Shown one piece after another: positions 26,009 to 35,842 of a DNA stretch of 64,000 nt. A model generated the notes under the pieces. The model did not search any database and had not been told where the DNA came from. It saw only the letters and a list, made by a program, of their open reading frames with translations. Position 1 is the stretch's first letter, and every line of letters begins with the position of its first letter. Source of the stretch: Spirochaetota bacterium (lineage in GTDB: Bacteria > Spirochaetota > UBA4802 > UBA5550); assembly GCA_003246895.1 (NCBI GenBank), contig QKCL01000048.1, positions 84,927 to 148,926 on the forward strand. The letters are read 5' to 3'. The position numbers and the translations under genes were made by a program.

Positions 26009-26656
26009 CTATCTCATGAGTATTTTCAGGTCTTTATCAAGTTCAATATCGCTACCGTTGAACTCCCACTTTCCCTTCCCTGCAGGCCTTATTATATATG
26101 ACTTGTCCAGGTGCATTATTTCACCGTCGTAGTCTATATCAGAGATTAACACTATTTTCAGTTTTGCCACTCTGCCTTTCCATGTGGAGCCTGTTGTCAG
26201 TATATACTCAATATAGTCCCCCTCGGCTTCATAGTCCTTTTTCAGAGAGAAGAAGGGAATTCTATATGTGTAATTAACAATGTGTTCCGTTCTGTCAGTG
26301 ACAGTGCGGGGCACTGTGAACTTTATCAGGGACCTGTACCTTCCGCCGGCCATGACAAAGAATCTGCCCTCAGGTGCTCCTGTCCACTCGCAGGGCAGGG
26401 GACTTCCGTTCCAGAAGACCTGGAAGTTTTCCATTGTTACCCGGCTGGATACCGGGAAAGCAAGCACTCGGGTGTAGTCTCTTGTGCCTGTGAAAATGAA
26501 CCTTACTGTGACATGGGCCTGTCTGCTTTTATCTATATGAATATATACATACTCCTCCTGGAGCTTGACTTGACTTTCACCGGCACTGTATGCCGGTGAA
26601 ATAATTAAAAGCATCAGGAGAACTGTATTAATACTTCTTTGCCTTAACTTTGTCAT
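26009..26656 (-). CDS. Exported protein, possibly DUF4424-like
   Basis: The ATG at 26656 gives a 215-residue protein with a signal peptide (MTKLRQRSINTVLLMLLII, cleavage near YSA-GES). The mature part is mainly beta: QVKLQEEYVYIHIDKSRQAH, then VTVRFIFTG, a loop with PCEWTG, and KFTVPRTVTDR. It suggests a secreted beta-sandwich of the kind in which a GESQ...EEYVYIHI strand leads to a Tyr-rich middle, seen in DUF4424-type proteins; I am not sure. It overlaps the 3' end of the upstream gene by 29 bases, so the two are translated in tandem and probably work together. Confidence 0.65.
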   Translation of the reverse strand: MTKLRQRSINTVLLMLLIISPAYSAGESQVKLQEEYVYIHIDKSRQAHVTVRFIFTGTRDYTRVLAFPVSSRVTMENFQVFWNGSPLPCEWTGAPEGRFFVMAGGRYRSLIKFTVPRTVTDRTEHIVNYTYRIPFFSLKKDYEAEGDYIEYILTTGSTWKGRVAKLKIVLISDIDYDGEIMHLDKSYIIRPAGKGKWEFNGSDIELDKDLKILMR

Positions 26657-27359
26657 AGGTCCCGAAGTCAATGTTATATCTGATAAGTTTCAGCTCGGAT
26701 ACGCATGTGTCACTATACTTCTCCCCCTTATAGACACTCAGTATCTGAAGCTTAACCTTTTTTACATTCATGGGCTTTTTGAAGAGTATCTTCTGGCCCC
26801 CTGTCTGGTGGTCGATTATGCATTCGTTCTTCTTTTCTTTCAGGCATGCGAAGTAGGCTTCATTGAATTTCTCCTTCTGTCCTTCGAACTTGCTGGCTTG
26901 ATCTCTGCAGAATTCGTCAATACTTCCCATCTTTCCTCCCTCAAGTTCTGTGCCGCAGAGGTTGTCTTTGAATTCTCCTGTAATGACCTTCTCCTTACCC
27001 TTGTCAGGATATACTGTGAGCCTGAAACCCTTTACCCTGTTGTTGCTTTTGTACAGATGCCTGTACTTTCCAAAGCCGTTCAGTATATTGATACCAACGA
27101 TCTCTTCAGCATCCTTTTCGATTGCCAGGTATTCACCGATTCCGTCATCCTTTTTCCCTTCACACCATGATGTTGCCGGGTCTTCATCAAAGGCTTTGTC
27201 CGGACCGTAATAATCGGCGGGTTTGTTTTTTTCAGTAAGATTTGAACTTGAACTGTATTTCCCGTTAGAGAGAGAAGCAAAAAGAAACTCCGCTGAATCA
27301 GCGTAGACAAGCAGTGCAAGAAATAATACAATTGGAACTGCCAGTAATATTTTTTTCAT
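26628..27359 (-). CDS. Secreted protein with NADase-type glycan-binding (discoidin-like) domain
   Basis: A 243-residue protein with a signal peptide (MKKILLAVPIVLFLALLVYA-DSA). The mature N-terminal half reads SLSNGKYSSSSNLTEKNKPA, then YYGPDKAFDEDPATSWCEGKKDDGIGEYLAI, the PxxAFDGDPxTxWxEGxxxxGIGEW pattern of discoidin-like glycan-binding domains called NADase-type in current databases. The C-terminus forms the other strands (VKKVKLQILSVYKG). Between them is an unusual insert with a lysine-rich helix (KFEGQKEKFNEAYFACLKEK) and paired cysteines. It overlaps the downstream gene by 29 bases. Probably binds surface glycans or an exported partner. Confidence 0.78.
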   Translation of the reverse strand: MKKILLAVPIVLFLALLVYADSAEFLFASLSNGKYSSSSNLTEKNKPADYYGPDKAFDEDPATSWCEGKKDDGIGEYLAIEKDAEEIVGINILNGFGKYRHLYKSNNRVKGFRLTVYPDKGKEKVITGEFKDNLCGTELEGGKMGSIDEFCRDQASKFEGQKEKFNEAYFACLKEKKNECIIDHQTGGQKILFKKPMNVKKVKLQILSVYKGEKYSDTCVSELKLIRYNIDFGTYDKVKAKKY

Positions 27360-27712
27360 GTAATACTCTCCTTATATAGATGTAAATATCTTCTTTTCTT
27401 TTATTTACTGTTCCAGTGATTGAATAATGAATCCGGATACTCATGGATTTTAGATAAAGATGGAGACGGTCCCTGATAACCTATGGTGTAAAGAAGATCC
27501 GGATTTGAATGACTGGATATTCCGGTATATGACTGGGAGGCGGGAGATTTATCTCCCTGAAATTTCAGATGCAGCAGAGGCCCCAAATATGACATTATAC
27601 TCCTCCTGTGTGAAGAGGTTCTGTGAATTACTGAAATTTAAAACTATTATGGGGAAAAACAAAAAAATAGTGCTGAATACTACAGTAAATAATATAAAAA
27701 AACTATCTCTAC

Positions 27713-28870
27713 TCACAGTAGAGATATTACCCTGTCCCGGCCGTTTTTTTTGGCCTCATATAGTGCAGAATCAGCCCTCTGTATAAGGCCTTCATAGTCA
27801 TCATGTTCCGGATTAAAGCTGGCTATGCCGAAGCTGCATGTTATGGCTATTGATTCAGGGCCGTATTCAAAGGGGGTGTTTTTTACAGCTGCCCGCAGCC
27901 GTTCACCAAGATGCCTGGCGTTTGCTCTGTCTGTTTTCGGAAGCACGAAGGCAAACTCCTCCCCTCCGTAACGGGCCAGGAGGTCTGTAGTGCGTATGCA
28001 TTTTTTGAAAACGTTTACTGTATGGAGCAATACCGCATCTCCTGTTACATGGCCGTAGGTGTCATTTATTTTCTTGAAAAAGTCAATGTCACTTATAATA
28101 AGACTCAGCGGATCCCCGCTTCTCATGGAAAGAGCTATTTCTCTTTTGAAAGATTCCCTCATGGCTCTTCTGTTTAAAACAGATGTTAGTGAATCATGGC
28201 GTGCGGTTTCCGCAAGAGTATGCTGAAGCCTGTAGCTGATGAGAAAAATTGCAGAAAGTGTTGCCCATACAGCTGACATGAGGTATACAAGGTTAATCAG
28301 AATATTTGCCGGCGAGGTAAAAGATGGAGCGCCGACGTTGTGTGCAACCATAAACAGTGTTATCCTGTATATGCCGATAATTCCCATTATCATAAACGGC
28401 GTGGATGCAAAAATGTGCATGCGGAGCTGGGATTTTTCAGCTCCCTTTATAAGCACACTCACTATAAAAATGCAGGTTATGAGTATAACAATATTGAGAA
28501 TAATGACTCTGGCTGCAAAGCTCGGTTCATAGTAGGTATACCATATGAAAGCAGTAACCTGAAACAGCGGAAGAAGCAGCAGTAAAATACGTCTTCGCGG
28601 GAAAACGGACAGAAGCCGGCAGTAGAGTTCACAGTATGAGAGTTGTGCAAGTACACAGAAAAGATTAAATAGTATTATGCTGAAAAAGTCAGGAATAATA
28701 TCTCTGAAGTTCGCCAGAAAGAAGGATACTGAAAATAATGCCCCTGCCATGGCGGCCCAGATGAAGTGGTGGTTTTCCTTTCTGCTGAAACTGAAAAGAA
28801 ATGTCGCCAGACTGATTGTGCCTGTAATGAGACATGTTATTATGAAGGTTGTTGAAAAATCCAGATTCAT
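27713..28870 (-). CDS. Membrane diguanylate cyclase (GGDEF)
   Basis: A 385-residue protein that makes cyclic di-GMP. The first 220 residues contain about seven hydrophobic helices, an extended membrane sensor different from the one in the other cyclase of the window. The GGDEF domain starts at RHDSLTSVLNRRAM, followed by SDIDFFKKINDTYGH and the motif YGGEEFAFVLP. RTTD is five residues before the GGEEF and forms the likely inhibitory RxxD site. The domain ends with SFGIASFNPEH and ADSALYEAKKNGRD. No other signalling domain. It is transcribed alone. Confidence 0.93.
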   Translation of the reverse strand: MNLDFSTTFIITCLITGTISLATFLFSFSRKENHHFIWAAMAGALFSVSFFLANFRDIIPDFFSIILFNLFCVLAQLSYCELYCRLLSVFPRRRILLLLLPLFQVTAFIWYTYYEPSFAARVIILNIVILITCIFIVSVLIKGAEKSQLRMHIFASTPFMIMGIIGIYRITLFMVAHNVGAPSFTSPANILINLVYLMSAVWATLSAIFLISYRLQHTLAETARHDSLTSVLNRRAMRESFKREIALSMRSGDPLSLIISDIDFFKKINDTYGHVTGDAVLLHTVNVFKKCIRTTDLLARYGGEEFAFVLPKTDRANARHLGERLRAAVKNTPFEYGPESIAITCSFGIASFNPEHDDYEGLIQRADSALYEAKKNGRDRVISLL

Positions 28871-29035
28871 GTGATGATACCTTGTTTAATACTTTCCAGC
28901 TGAATGTTCTGATGCGCCTTGGCCGGACGGTTGTTCTCTGAAAAAAGGTTTCTCCGAATATCCAGAAAGCCTGTGTAATATAACAAAGTTTCTGAACATT
29001 GTCAAAGTCAAATCTTTTAACTGTATGGAGCCGGA

Positions 29036-30883
29036 CTAACTCTCCAGCTGTGCAAGTTCATTGTCAAACTGTTCCTGAAGACTTTCAGATTTATCGGTAA
29101 GTTCCTCGAATTCGGCAAAGAGGTTGTCGCTCTCTGTCTGTATCTGGTGAAGAGCCTTTGACAGTTCCTGAATCTTTGCACTGTTGCCTTCGGCAGAGGC
29201 TTCAACAAGTTCATTGTTTTTGGCGGAGAGTTCCTTTTCCTTTGTGTCAATGAGCTCCTCTACCTCCGCAAGTCTTTTCTCCACAGGTTTTAGCTCCTTT
29301 GATTTCCGGGTCAGGATCTCGGACCGGAGTTTTCTCAGGTCTTTTTTGTTGATGTTCTGGCCCTTTGTGTCTGAGTCTGCGCATGCCTGTTTTGCAGCTG
29401 ACTCCTCCTCTTCCCAGCCGATCTTTTCCAGAAACTCCTGGTATGAACCCTCAAAAAGTGAGACGCCGTCGCTCTGGAATACTATGAAACGGTTCGCAAG
29501 AGTGTGAAGAAACATTTCGTTGTGGGTTACCATTATGACCGATCCTTCGAATGAGTCAATGGCGGCCATGAGGGCGTCGCATGATTCCATGTCCAGGTGG
29601 TTTGTGGGTTCGTCAAGGAGAAGGAGATTGCTGGGTGCCGCGAGAATTTTTCCGAGAAGTACACGGCTCTTCTCTCCTCCCGAAAGAATTTCAATCTTTT
29701 TGAGGGCGTCATCACCCTCGAACATCATGGCTCCGGCAATGTTCCGGGCCAGCTGCTTCTCGCATCCCGATGCCGCGATCTCATCTTCAACGGTCATGTT
29801 CTTATTCAGTGTCAGGGTGTTTGTCTGCGCAAAGTATCCCACTTCGGCATTGCCGTGGAAGCTTATTTCCCCTTTGTCGGGGGTAATGTCTCCTGCAAGC
29901 AGTTTCAGAAATGTGGATTTTCCCTTTCCGTTTTTACCGATGACACAGATGCGGTCCTCGCTGCCTACGTTTATTGTGAAGTCTTCGATTATTTTAAGAT
30001 CATCGTTGTAGGAGAAGGAGAGTTCCTTTACGGTCATGAGTGTCTTGGCATTGAACAGTTTATAGTTGAACTCAAAGTCCAGGGTTTTGATCTTTTCGAG
30101 CTTGTCGAGGCTCTGTTTTTTCTCCAGGGCCTTGACCCTTGACTGTACCAGTCCTGCAAGCCGCGCCTTTGCCCTGAACCTGTTTATGAACTGCTCAACT
30201 TCCTTCTTTTTCTTTTCGTCGTTGAGCCTGGTCTTTTCGTGTATTTCCTCTTCCTTGATAATCTGTTCGTAGAGTTTGTCTGTGGAACCGGAAATTTTTC
30301 TTACTTTCTTTCTGTGAATGCCTATTGTATGGGTTGTGATGCTGTCCATGAAAGACCTGTCGTGGGTGATGAGTATGAGTTCTCCGGGCCACTGTTTCAG
30401 GTACGAAGCAAGCCATCTGATAGACACAACGTCCAGATAGTTTGTGGGCTCATCAAGGAGGAGCATGTCAGGCTCCGCAACAAGTGTCTTTGCAAGGTTC
30501 AGTCTCACCTGGTATCCGCCAGAAAAACCCTTGGGGTCTTTCTGTAAATCTTCAATGGAGAATCCCAGACCGCAGAGTATCTTCTCGACTTTCCATCTCT
30601 GGTCTTTCTCGTGTTCCCTGAGGCCGAGACACCCTTCCTCAATAACTGTGGACTCTGAGAAAGTGAGGTGCTGCTGCACATAGCCTATTGTGTAGCCCTT
30701 TGGAACAACTATGTCGCCGTCGTCCTGATGCTCTTCACCTGTTATCATCTTCAGTATGGTGGTCTTGCCGTGGCCGTTTTTGCCCACAAGGCCGATGCGT
30801 TCACCCTTGTTTACATTGAAGCTGATGCTGTCCAGAATGGTTCTGGGGCCGAAGGATTTTGTAAGGTTTATAATCTTTATCAT
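29036..30883 (-). CDS. ABC-F family ATPase
   Basis: A 615-residue soluble protein with two ABC modules in one chain and no membrane part, the ABC-F layout. Module 1: Walker A GLVGKNGHGKTT, signature FSGGYQVRLNL, Walker B LLLDEPTNYLD. Linker: a charged helical hairpin (about residues 230-290; KKEVEQFINRFRAKAR). Module 2: VIGKNGKGKSTFL, LSGGEKSRVLLGK, LLLDEPTNHLD. A C-terminal coiled coil (about 530-615) completes it, as in Uup- or EF-P-like members. ABC-F proteins bind the ribosomal exit site; some give antibiotic resistance, others act in general translation. Which applies here cannot be told. Both catalytic Glu residues are intact. Confidence 0.92.
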   Translation of the reverse strand: MIKIINLTKSFGPRTILDSISFNVNKGERIGLVGKNGHGKTTILKMITGEEHQDDGDIVVPKGYTIGYVQQHLTFSESTVIEEGCLGLREHEKDQRWKVEKILCGLGFSIEDLQKDPKGFSGGYQVRLNLAKTLVAEPDMLLLDEPTNYLDVVSIRWLASYLKQWPGELILITHDRSFMDSITTHTIGIHRKKVRKISGSTDKLYEQIIKEEEIHEKTRLNDEKKKKEVEQFINRFRAKARLAGLVQSRVKALEKKQSLDKLEKIKTLDFEFNYKLFNAKTLMTVKELSFSYNDDLKIIEDFTINVGSEDRICVIGKNGKGKSTFLKLLAGDITPDKGEISFHGNAEVGYFAQTNTLTLNKNMTVEDEIAASGCEKQLARNIAGAMMFEGDDALKKIEILSGGEKSRVLLGKILAAPSNLLLLDEPTNHLDMESCDALMAAIDSFEGSVIMVTHNEMFLHTLANRFIVFQSDGVSLFEGSYQEFLEKIGWEEEESAAKQACADSDTKGQNINKKDLRKLRSEILTRKSKELKPVEKRLAEVEELIDTKEKELSAKNNELVEASAEGNSAKIQELSKALHQIQTESDNLFAEFEELTDKSESLQEQFDNELAQLES

Positions 30884-30929
30884 TATTTTCTCAATTTTAT
30901 TACCGACAGATTTGTTGAATGTTGGGTAT

Positions 30930-31271
30930 TTACCCCTTTTTTACAAACTCTGATTTCAGGCCCATTGCGCCGATTCCGGGTATTTTGCAGCTGATATCGT
31001 GATCTCCTTCAACAAGCCGGATATTCTTTACTTTTGTTCCGACCTTGACAACCGATGAAGAGCCCTTTACTTTAAGGTCTTTTATGACTGTGACATCATC
31101 CCCGTCCTTCAGTTCGTTTCCGTGTGCATCCCTGACAACCGGTTTCTGCTCTGTATCTGTTCCCGGAGCTCCCTTTGACCACTCGTGGCCGCATTCGGGA
31201 CAGACAAGCATGTCCATGTCCTCATAGGTGTATTCACAGCCGCATAACGGGCAGTTCGGCAGATTACTCAT
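30930..31271 (-). CDS. yjdM: YjdM/PhnA-family zinc-ribbon protein
   Basis: A 113-residue protein starting at the ATG at 31271 (GGAG seven bases upstream). An N-terminal zinc ribbon ([28 protein letters not shown]) with four Cys in two CxxC pairs is followed by a Thr/Glu linker and a C-terminal SH3-like part ([54 protein letters not shown]). This two-part order is that of YjdM (formerly PhnA); despite the old name its function is unknown and it is not a phosphonate hydrolase. The longer upstream frame to 31526 is a shadow of lepA. Confidence 0.93.
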   Translation of the reverse strand: MSNLPNCPLCGCEYTYEDMDMLVCPECGHEWSKGAPGTDTEQKPVVRDAHGNELKDGDDVTVIKDLKVKGSSSVVKVGTKVKNIRLVEGDHDISCKIPGIGAMGLKSEFVKKG

Positions 31272-31303
31272 GTGTTTCTCCATTAGTTGTTTTAGTTTTT
31301 TAC

Positions 31304-31390
31304 CTCTTCCCCCTGAATCCCCCCAAGGGGGGACTTGACATACTGTTGAGGCCTGTGGAAGTTTTAACATCTCCATTCGGGGGAGAAAGG
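31304..31390. repeat. REP-like palindromic element between yjdM and lepA
   Basis: A central CCCCCC-AA-GGGGGG hairpin (31319-31332) is followed by about 40 bases, and the ends form imperfect inverted arms (TCTTCCCCCTGAAT near 31304-31317 and ATTCGGGGGAGAAAG near 31375-31390). The pattern of C-run/G-run palindromes flanking a gap resembles bacterial REP/RAYT-derived intergenic repeats. No other copy is in the window. Confidence 0.45.
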
Positions 31391-31393
31391 GGG

Positions 31394-33190
31394 TTAATCT
31401 ATTTTCAGGATTGTAAGGAATGCTTCCTGTGGAAGTTCCACTGATCCTATCATTTTCATTCTCTTCTTTCCTTCTTTCTGTTTCTCGAGAAGTTTTCTCT
31501 TCCTTGAAATATCTCCTCCATAACATTTGGCTGTTACGTCTTTTCTCACTGCTGATATTGTTTCCCTGGCAATGATTGTCGCACCTATTGCGGCCTGAAG
31601 AGGAATCTTGAACTGGTGCTTCGGAATTACTTCACGAAGCTGCTTGATTATATCCTTGCCTCTTGTTCTGGCCTTGTCCCTGTGAACAATGAATGACAAC
31701 GCATCAACAGGCTCGCTGTTTACAAGTATGTCCACCTTCACCATATCCGAAGTCCTGAATTCAAGGAGGTCATAATCAAATGATGCATATCCCCTTGAAA
31801 TGGATTTCAGTTTGTCATAGAAGTTGAAAACAATCTCTGAAAGAGGAAGTTCGTATGTGAGCTGGACCCTCGTTGTGGTTATGTACTCCATGTTCTTGTG
31901 TATGCCGCGGCAGTCTGTCACAAGCTGCATTATGTTCCCCACATAATCATTGGGTGTGACAATTGTGGCTTTCACATAGGGTTCTTCTATGCGTTCGATT
32001 GTTCCGGGATCGGGCATGTTTACGGGATTATCTATTGTTATGCATTCCCCGTTCTGCATGTGAATCCTGAACTGTACGCTCGGGGCGGTTGTGACAAGAG
32101 AAATATCAAACTCCCGCTCAAGCCTCTCCTGAACTATCTCCATGTGAAGAAGTCCCAGATAGCCGCATCTGAACCCGAATCCAAGAGCGTATGAGTTGTC
32201 CGGCTCATAGAGAAGGGAAGCGTCGTTGAGCTGCAGCTTGGATAAAGCATCCCTGAGGTTTTCATATTCATCACTGTACATGGGGTATAGTCCCGAGAAT
32301 ACCATTGACTTTACCTCCTTGAATCCCTTCAGCGGGGCAGGGGCAGCATTTCTTGCGAGAGTAACGGTGTCGCCGATTTTAGTGTCCTGAACTGTTTTTA
32401 TTCCGGAAACAATATAGCCGACCTCTCCTGGACCGAGGCTTTTGGCAGGGTTCATTTTCATGCCGAAGGTTCCCACTTCAGTTACAGTGAATTCCTTGCC
32501 GTTTGAGAAAAGCTTGATGACGTCGTCCTTTTTCACAGACCCGTCGAATATCCTCACCTTTACTACTGCGCCCATGTACTGGTCGTAGAATGAGTCAAAT
32601 ATGAGTGCCCTGAGTGGGGCATTGATGTCACCCCTGGGAGCAGGGATAAATTCCACGACCTTTTCCAGAAGGTCTTCTATTCCTATGCCCTTTTTCGCAG
32701 AGGTGAGTACGGCGTCGTCCGGGTCAAGGCCCAGAGTCCTTTCAATCTGTTCCTTTGCCATGTCAATGTCCGCGCTGGGCATATCTATCTTGTTTATTAC
32801 CGGAAGTATCTCAAGGTCGTTGTCAAGGGCCAGGTAGAGGTTTGCAATTGTCTGGGCCTCAACACCCTGTGAAGCGTCCACTATGAGTATTACTCCGTCG
32901 CATGAAGTCAGGGCACGGGAAACCTCATATGTGAAGTCAACGTGTCCGGGTGTGTCGATGAGGTTGAAAATATAGTCCTCTCCGTTTCTTGCCTTATAGT
33001 TCAGGGTAACGGAGTTGGACTTAATGGTAATACCCCTCTCCCTCTCAAGATCCATTGAATCGAGTATCTGGTCTTTCATCTCCCTTTCCGAGACGAGTTT
33101 GCATTTCTCTATTATTCTGTCCGCCAGGGTGGATTTCCCGTGGTCAATATGCGCAATTATGGAAAAGTTTCTTATATGGGCTAGATCCAT
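31394..33190 (-). CDS. lepA: Elongation factor 4 (LepA)
   Basis: A 598-residue translational GTPase of normal length. GTP-binding motifs: G1 AHIDHGKST (about residues 10-18), G2 RGITIKS, G3 DTPGHVD, G4 NKID, G5 SAKKG. The domain order is G, domain II, elongation factor G-like III and V, and the LepA-specific C-terminal domain ([19 protein letters not shown] region, ending in the basic [19 protein letters not shown]). It back-translocates or frees stalled ribosomes during stress. The gene ends just before the palindromic element next to yjdM and starts behind a 390-base gap from flgF. Confidence 0.97.
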   Translation of the reverse strand: MDLAHIRNFSIIAHIDHGKSTLADRIIEKCKLVSEREMKDQILDSMDLERERGITIKSNSVTLNYKARNGEDYIFNLIDTPGHVDFTYEVSRALTSCDGVILIVDASQGVEAQTIANLYLALDNDLEILPVINKIDMPSADIDMAKEQIERTLGLDPDDAVLTSAKKGIGIEDLLEKVVEFIPAPRGDINAPLRALIFDSFYDQYMGAVVKVRIFDGSVKKDDVIKLFSNGKEFTVTEVGTFGMKMNPAKSLGPGEVGYIVSGIKTVQDTKIGDTVTLARNAAPAPLKGFKEVKSMVFSGLYPMYSDEYENLRDALSKLQLNDASLLYEPDNSYALGFGFRCGYLGLLHMEIVQERLEREFDISLVTTAPSVQFRIHMQNGECITIDNPVNMPDPGTIERIEEPYVKATIVTPNDYVGNIMQLVTDCRGIHKNMEYITTTRVQLTYELPLSEIVFNFYDKLKSISRGYASFDYDLLEFRTSDMVKVDILVNSEPVDALSFIVHRDKARTRGKDIIKQLREVIPKHQFKIPLQAAIGATIIARETISAVRKDVTAKCYGGDISRKRKLLEKQKEGKKRMKMIGSVELPQEAFLTILKID

Positions 33191-33230
33191 TTTTTACCTT
33201 TTTTTAATTAAATTAGTTCCGGTTAAGTAG

Positions 33231-33580
33231 CAATTAAATCATTCCTGCCCGTTGGCAAGTAATTTTTTGGGGTGAAAAATCAAAGATTGGACTACACGCT
33301 GGCGCTGAATTCGGAGGATGAAGTATGATGGAAAAGAGAATATATCCCCACAGATCACCCGGATTTTCACGGAAAATTCTTTATTAGTCAGTATTGATCT
33401 TTGCTGCGATATAAGATCAATATTTTACACGAATAGGAGTTTTTTAAAAAAATCGACAGTTCTGTGTCTGGTGTAGCCTCAATACAAATCCATGTGAATC
33501 AGATAAATCCGTGGTTAAACTATTTCATTTGTTTTTTTGTTGGAGACGGCCGGTTGCCTCTGCTCTGAGGCTCCCCGCGA
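33231..33580. other. Intergenic region holding a MITE-like element
   Basis: 350 bases between flgF and lepA with no convincing reading frame. Inside it lies the inverted-repeat-flanked element described separately (33348-33514). Confidence 0.5.
33348..33514. repeat. Short element with ~28-base imperfect terminal inverted repeats
   Basis: The left end reads CCACAGATCACCCGGATTTT then CACGGA (33348-33377), and the right end, on the other strand, CCACGGATTTATCTGATTCA then CATGGA (33514-33486). The shared skeleton CCAC-(A/G)-GAT...GATT-(T/C)-TCAC recalls the widespread intergenic CCACGGAT-type repeats of many bacteria. The 110-base interior has no open frame. Total length about 167 bases suits a non-coding mobile remnant. 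Confidence 0.5.
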
Positions 33581-34417
33581 TTATCTCGCTACGTCATTTA
33601 TCAGTTTGCCCAGTGTCTGGTCGTGCGAAGTTATCGCCTTCTGATTTGCCTCGTAGCTTCTCTGTACCTCAATCATATCCACCATTTCGCGTACGATGTT
33701 TACGTTTGACTTTTCAAGAAATCCCTGAACCACCTTGTATTTTGCCGGTGGGAGAGGAGGACCGGAAAATTCTGTTTCCCTGTACATGGAATCTCCCTCT
33801 TTTTTGATTTCCCTGATATGCTCGAAGTCCACAATTTTCAGCTTGTCCAGAACTATGGGGTTCTCCCACTTGTTGCTGTCCATGCTTGTGACCTGTCTGG
33901 GGTCTCTGGAGAGATTTCCGTTTATAATGACTTCTCCACGTTCATTTACAATGAAGTCGTGTTTGTGTACCCGGATAGGCCCATTTTCACCCATTACCGG
34001 ATTTCCGTTGTGTGTCATGAGAATTCCGTCCTGGTTTATTGTAAATGAACCGTCCCTGGTGTATCTTTCGCCTTTTTCGGTCATTACAGTGAAAAAGGCC
34101 CTTCCTTCAAGGGCAAGGTCGAAGTTGTTTTCTGTTCTCTGAAGTGATCCCTGTTTGAATTCGGTAAATACCTCGTTCACCTCTACACCGGTGCCGAGTT
34201 TTCCAACATAGGGCATTGTGTCATAGGATCCGGCCGGTGTTATTCCCAGTCCGCTTTCATTTATGCGGCGGATTATCATGTCCGGGAACGACTTGAATAT
34301 GGTAATATCCTTCTTGTATGCGGTTTTGTCGACATTGGCAAGGTTGTTGGCTATTGTATCGAGTCTTGCCTGCTGTGCTATCATTCCGCTGGCGCCGGTG
34401 TATATCCCTCTGATCAT
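33581..34417 (-). CDS. flgF: Flagellar basal-body rod protein FlgF
   Basis: A 278-residue axial rod protein of the periplasmic flagellum. The N-terminus has the rod/hook signature [22 protein letters not shown], and the C-terminus ends with [23 protein letters not shown], the two helical ends that build the rod. The middle ([47 protein letters not shown]) has the FlgF/FlgG core; the [17 protein letters not shown] insertion near residue 40 is what I know from spirochaetal FlgF. No FlgG gene follows within the window, although the two are normally adjacent. Start ATG overlaps the murA stop (TGATG), so it is coupled to murA. Confidence 0.9.
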   Translation of the reverse strand: MIRGIYTGASGMIAQQARLDTIANNLANVDKTAYKKDITIFKSFPDMIIRRINESGLGITPAGSYDTMPYVGKLGTGVEVNEVFTEFKQGSLQRTENNFDLALEGRAFFTVMTEKGERYTRDGSFTINQDGILMTHNGNPVMGENGPIRVHKHDFIVNERGEVIINGNLSRDPRQVTSMDSNKWENPIVLDKLKIVDFEHIREIKKEGDSMYRETEFSGPPLPPAKYKVVQGFLEKSNVNIVREMVDMIEVQRSYEANQKAITSHDQTLGKLINDVAR

Positions 34418-35685
34418 CAGAAAGTTCCTCCTTCAACCCTTTTAATATCGGCACCCAGGGCTGATAACTTTTCTGTTAATTTTTCATATCCACGGTCAGA
34501 GTGGTAAATTCTTCGTATTTCTGTCTCTCCTTCCGCCGCAAGTGCTGCAACAACAAGTGCTGCTCCTGCCCTGAGGTCTGACATCATTACAGGGGCAGAT
34601 GAAAGTTTTTTAACACCTTTGGTTATGGCTGAATTGCCTTCAATTGTGATATTGGCTCCCATCCTTCTGAGTTCCGCCGCATGTGTGAACCTGTTCTCGA
34701 AAATTGTCTCAATTATGACGGAAATTCCGGGAATGGTAGTTGCAAGAGACATCAGAGGTGCCTGCAGGTCCGTGGGGAATCCCGGGTAGGGAAGGGTTTT
34801 TGTTAGAAAGCCTGTGACTTTTTTGCCGTCCTTTATTTCAACCCAGTTTTTTCCTGTGCTTATCTCAAAGCCTGATTCTTCAAGGATGTCTGTGAGGGAT
34901 TTTATGTGTTCGGGAATGCAGCTTTTTATCTTTACTTCGCCTCTTGTTATGGCGCCGGCAAGAATAAATGTGCCTGCTTCAATTCTGTCTGGCATTATTG
35001 AGTATTCAACGGGATTCAGTTTCTTTACCCCTTCAATTACTATTCTTTCAGTGCCCAGGCCCTTTATGTCCGCACCCATTTTTATAAGAAACTCCCCAAG
35101 GTCCACAATGTCCGGTTCCATTGCGCAGTTTTCAAATACAGTTTTACCGGAAGTGAGCACTGCACCCATTATGAGGTTTGCAGTTGCCCCTACTGATACC
35201 TGGCGCATGGTGAACTCGCATGGTTTCATTTTTTTTGCCCGGGCCTTTATGTTTCCATGCTCCAGTTCAATTACAGCGCCCATGGCCTCAAAGCCGGAAA
35301 GGTGAATGTCCACTGGCCTTTCTCCGATAGCGCATCCCCCGGGCAGAGAGACATCAGCCTCGCCGAGTCTTGCAAGAAGCGGTCCCATGACATATACCGA
35401 AGCCCGCATGGTCTTAACCAGATCGTAGGGCATTTCACCGTTTTTTATATTTTTGACTTTTATCTTAAGTGTGTTCTTTCCGGCATCAAAATCTGTTTCT
35501 GCGCCGAGGTATTCTATAACCTTTATTATTGTCCTGATGTCTTTCAGGTCAGGGACATTTGACAGCACGGTTTCACCGTCAGCAAGGAGGCTTGCAACAA
35601 TGATGGGCAGTGCCGCATTTTTCGCTCCCGAGATTTTTACTTCTCCTTTAAGTTTTCTGCCGCCTTTAATTAAATAATAGTCCAC
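34417..35685 (-). CDS. murA: UDP-N-acetylglucosamine 1-carboxyvinyltransferase
   Basis: A 422-residue enzyme that transfers enolpyruvate from PEP to UDP-GlcNAc, the first committed step of peptidoglycan synthesis. The N-terminus [20 protein letters not shown] is the conserved substrate-binding motif with Lys-Asn. Catalytic Cys118 lies in [14 protein letters not shown], so it is of the fosfomycin-sensitive Cys type. Typical middle and end motifs ([38 protein letters not shown]) are present; length is normal. Ends overlapping flgF by one base; starts alone at 35685 with about 150 bases upstream to asd. Confidence 0.96.
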   Translation of the reverse strand: MDYYLIKGGRKLKGEVKISGAKNAALPIIVASLLADGETVLSNVPDLKDIRTIIKVIEYLGAETDFDAGKNTLKIKVKNIKNGEMPYDLVKTMRASVYVMGPLLARLGEADVSLPGGCAIGERPVDIHLSGFEAMGAVIELEHGNIKARAKKMKPCEFTMRQVSVGATANLIMGAVLTSGKTVFENCAMEPDIVDLGEFLIKMGADIKGLGTERIVIEGVKKLNPVEYSIMPDRIEAGTFILAGAITRGEVKIKSCIPEHIKSLTDILEESGFEISTGKNWVEIKDGKKVTGFLTKTLPYPGFPTDLQAPLMSLATTIPGISVIIETIFENRFTHAAELRRMGANITIEGNSAITKGVKKLSSAPVMMSDLRAGAALVVAALAAEGETEIRRIYHSDRGYEKLTEKLSALGADIKRVEGGTF

Positions 35686-35806
35686 TGTTAAGCTCCTGGG
35701 TATTGTTTATTTTTTCTTTCTTCAAGTTTTACCGGAAAACTGATAAAGTTGTTTCATGGAATATCGTGTCAGGGTACTGTCAACGAAGAAAAGACTGAAG
35801 TTTAAT

Positions 35807-35842
35807 TTCCCCTTCCGGGCCATGCGGGAAGGGGAATCGTTT
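35807..35842. terminator. Hairpin after asd
   Basis: Ten-base arms TTCCCCTTCC (35807-35816) and GGAAGGGGAA (35827-35836) form a hairpin just past the asd stop codon; a T run follows only on the plus strand. It probably ends asd transcription or serves both directions. Confidence 0.4.

Noticed and set aside
31272..31526. N-terminal extension of YjdM up to 31526
   Set aside because: It overlaps lepA in another frame, and the zinc-ribbon start at 31271 has its own ribosome-binding site.
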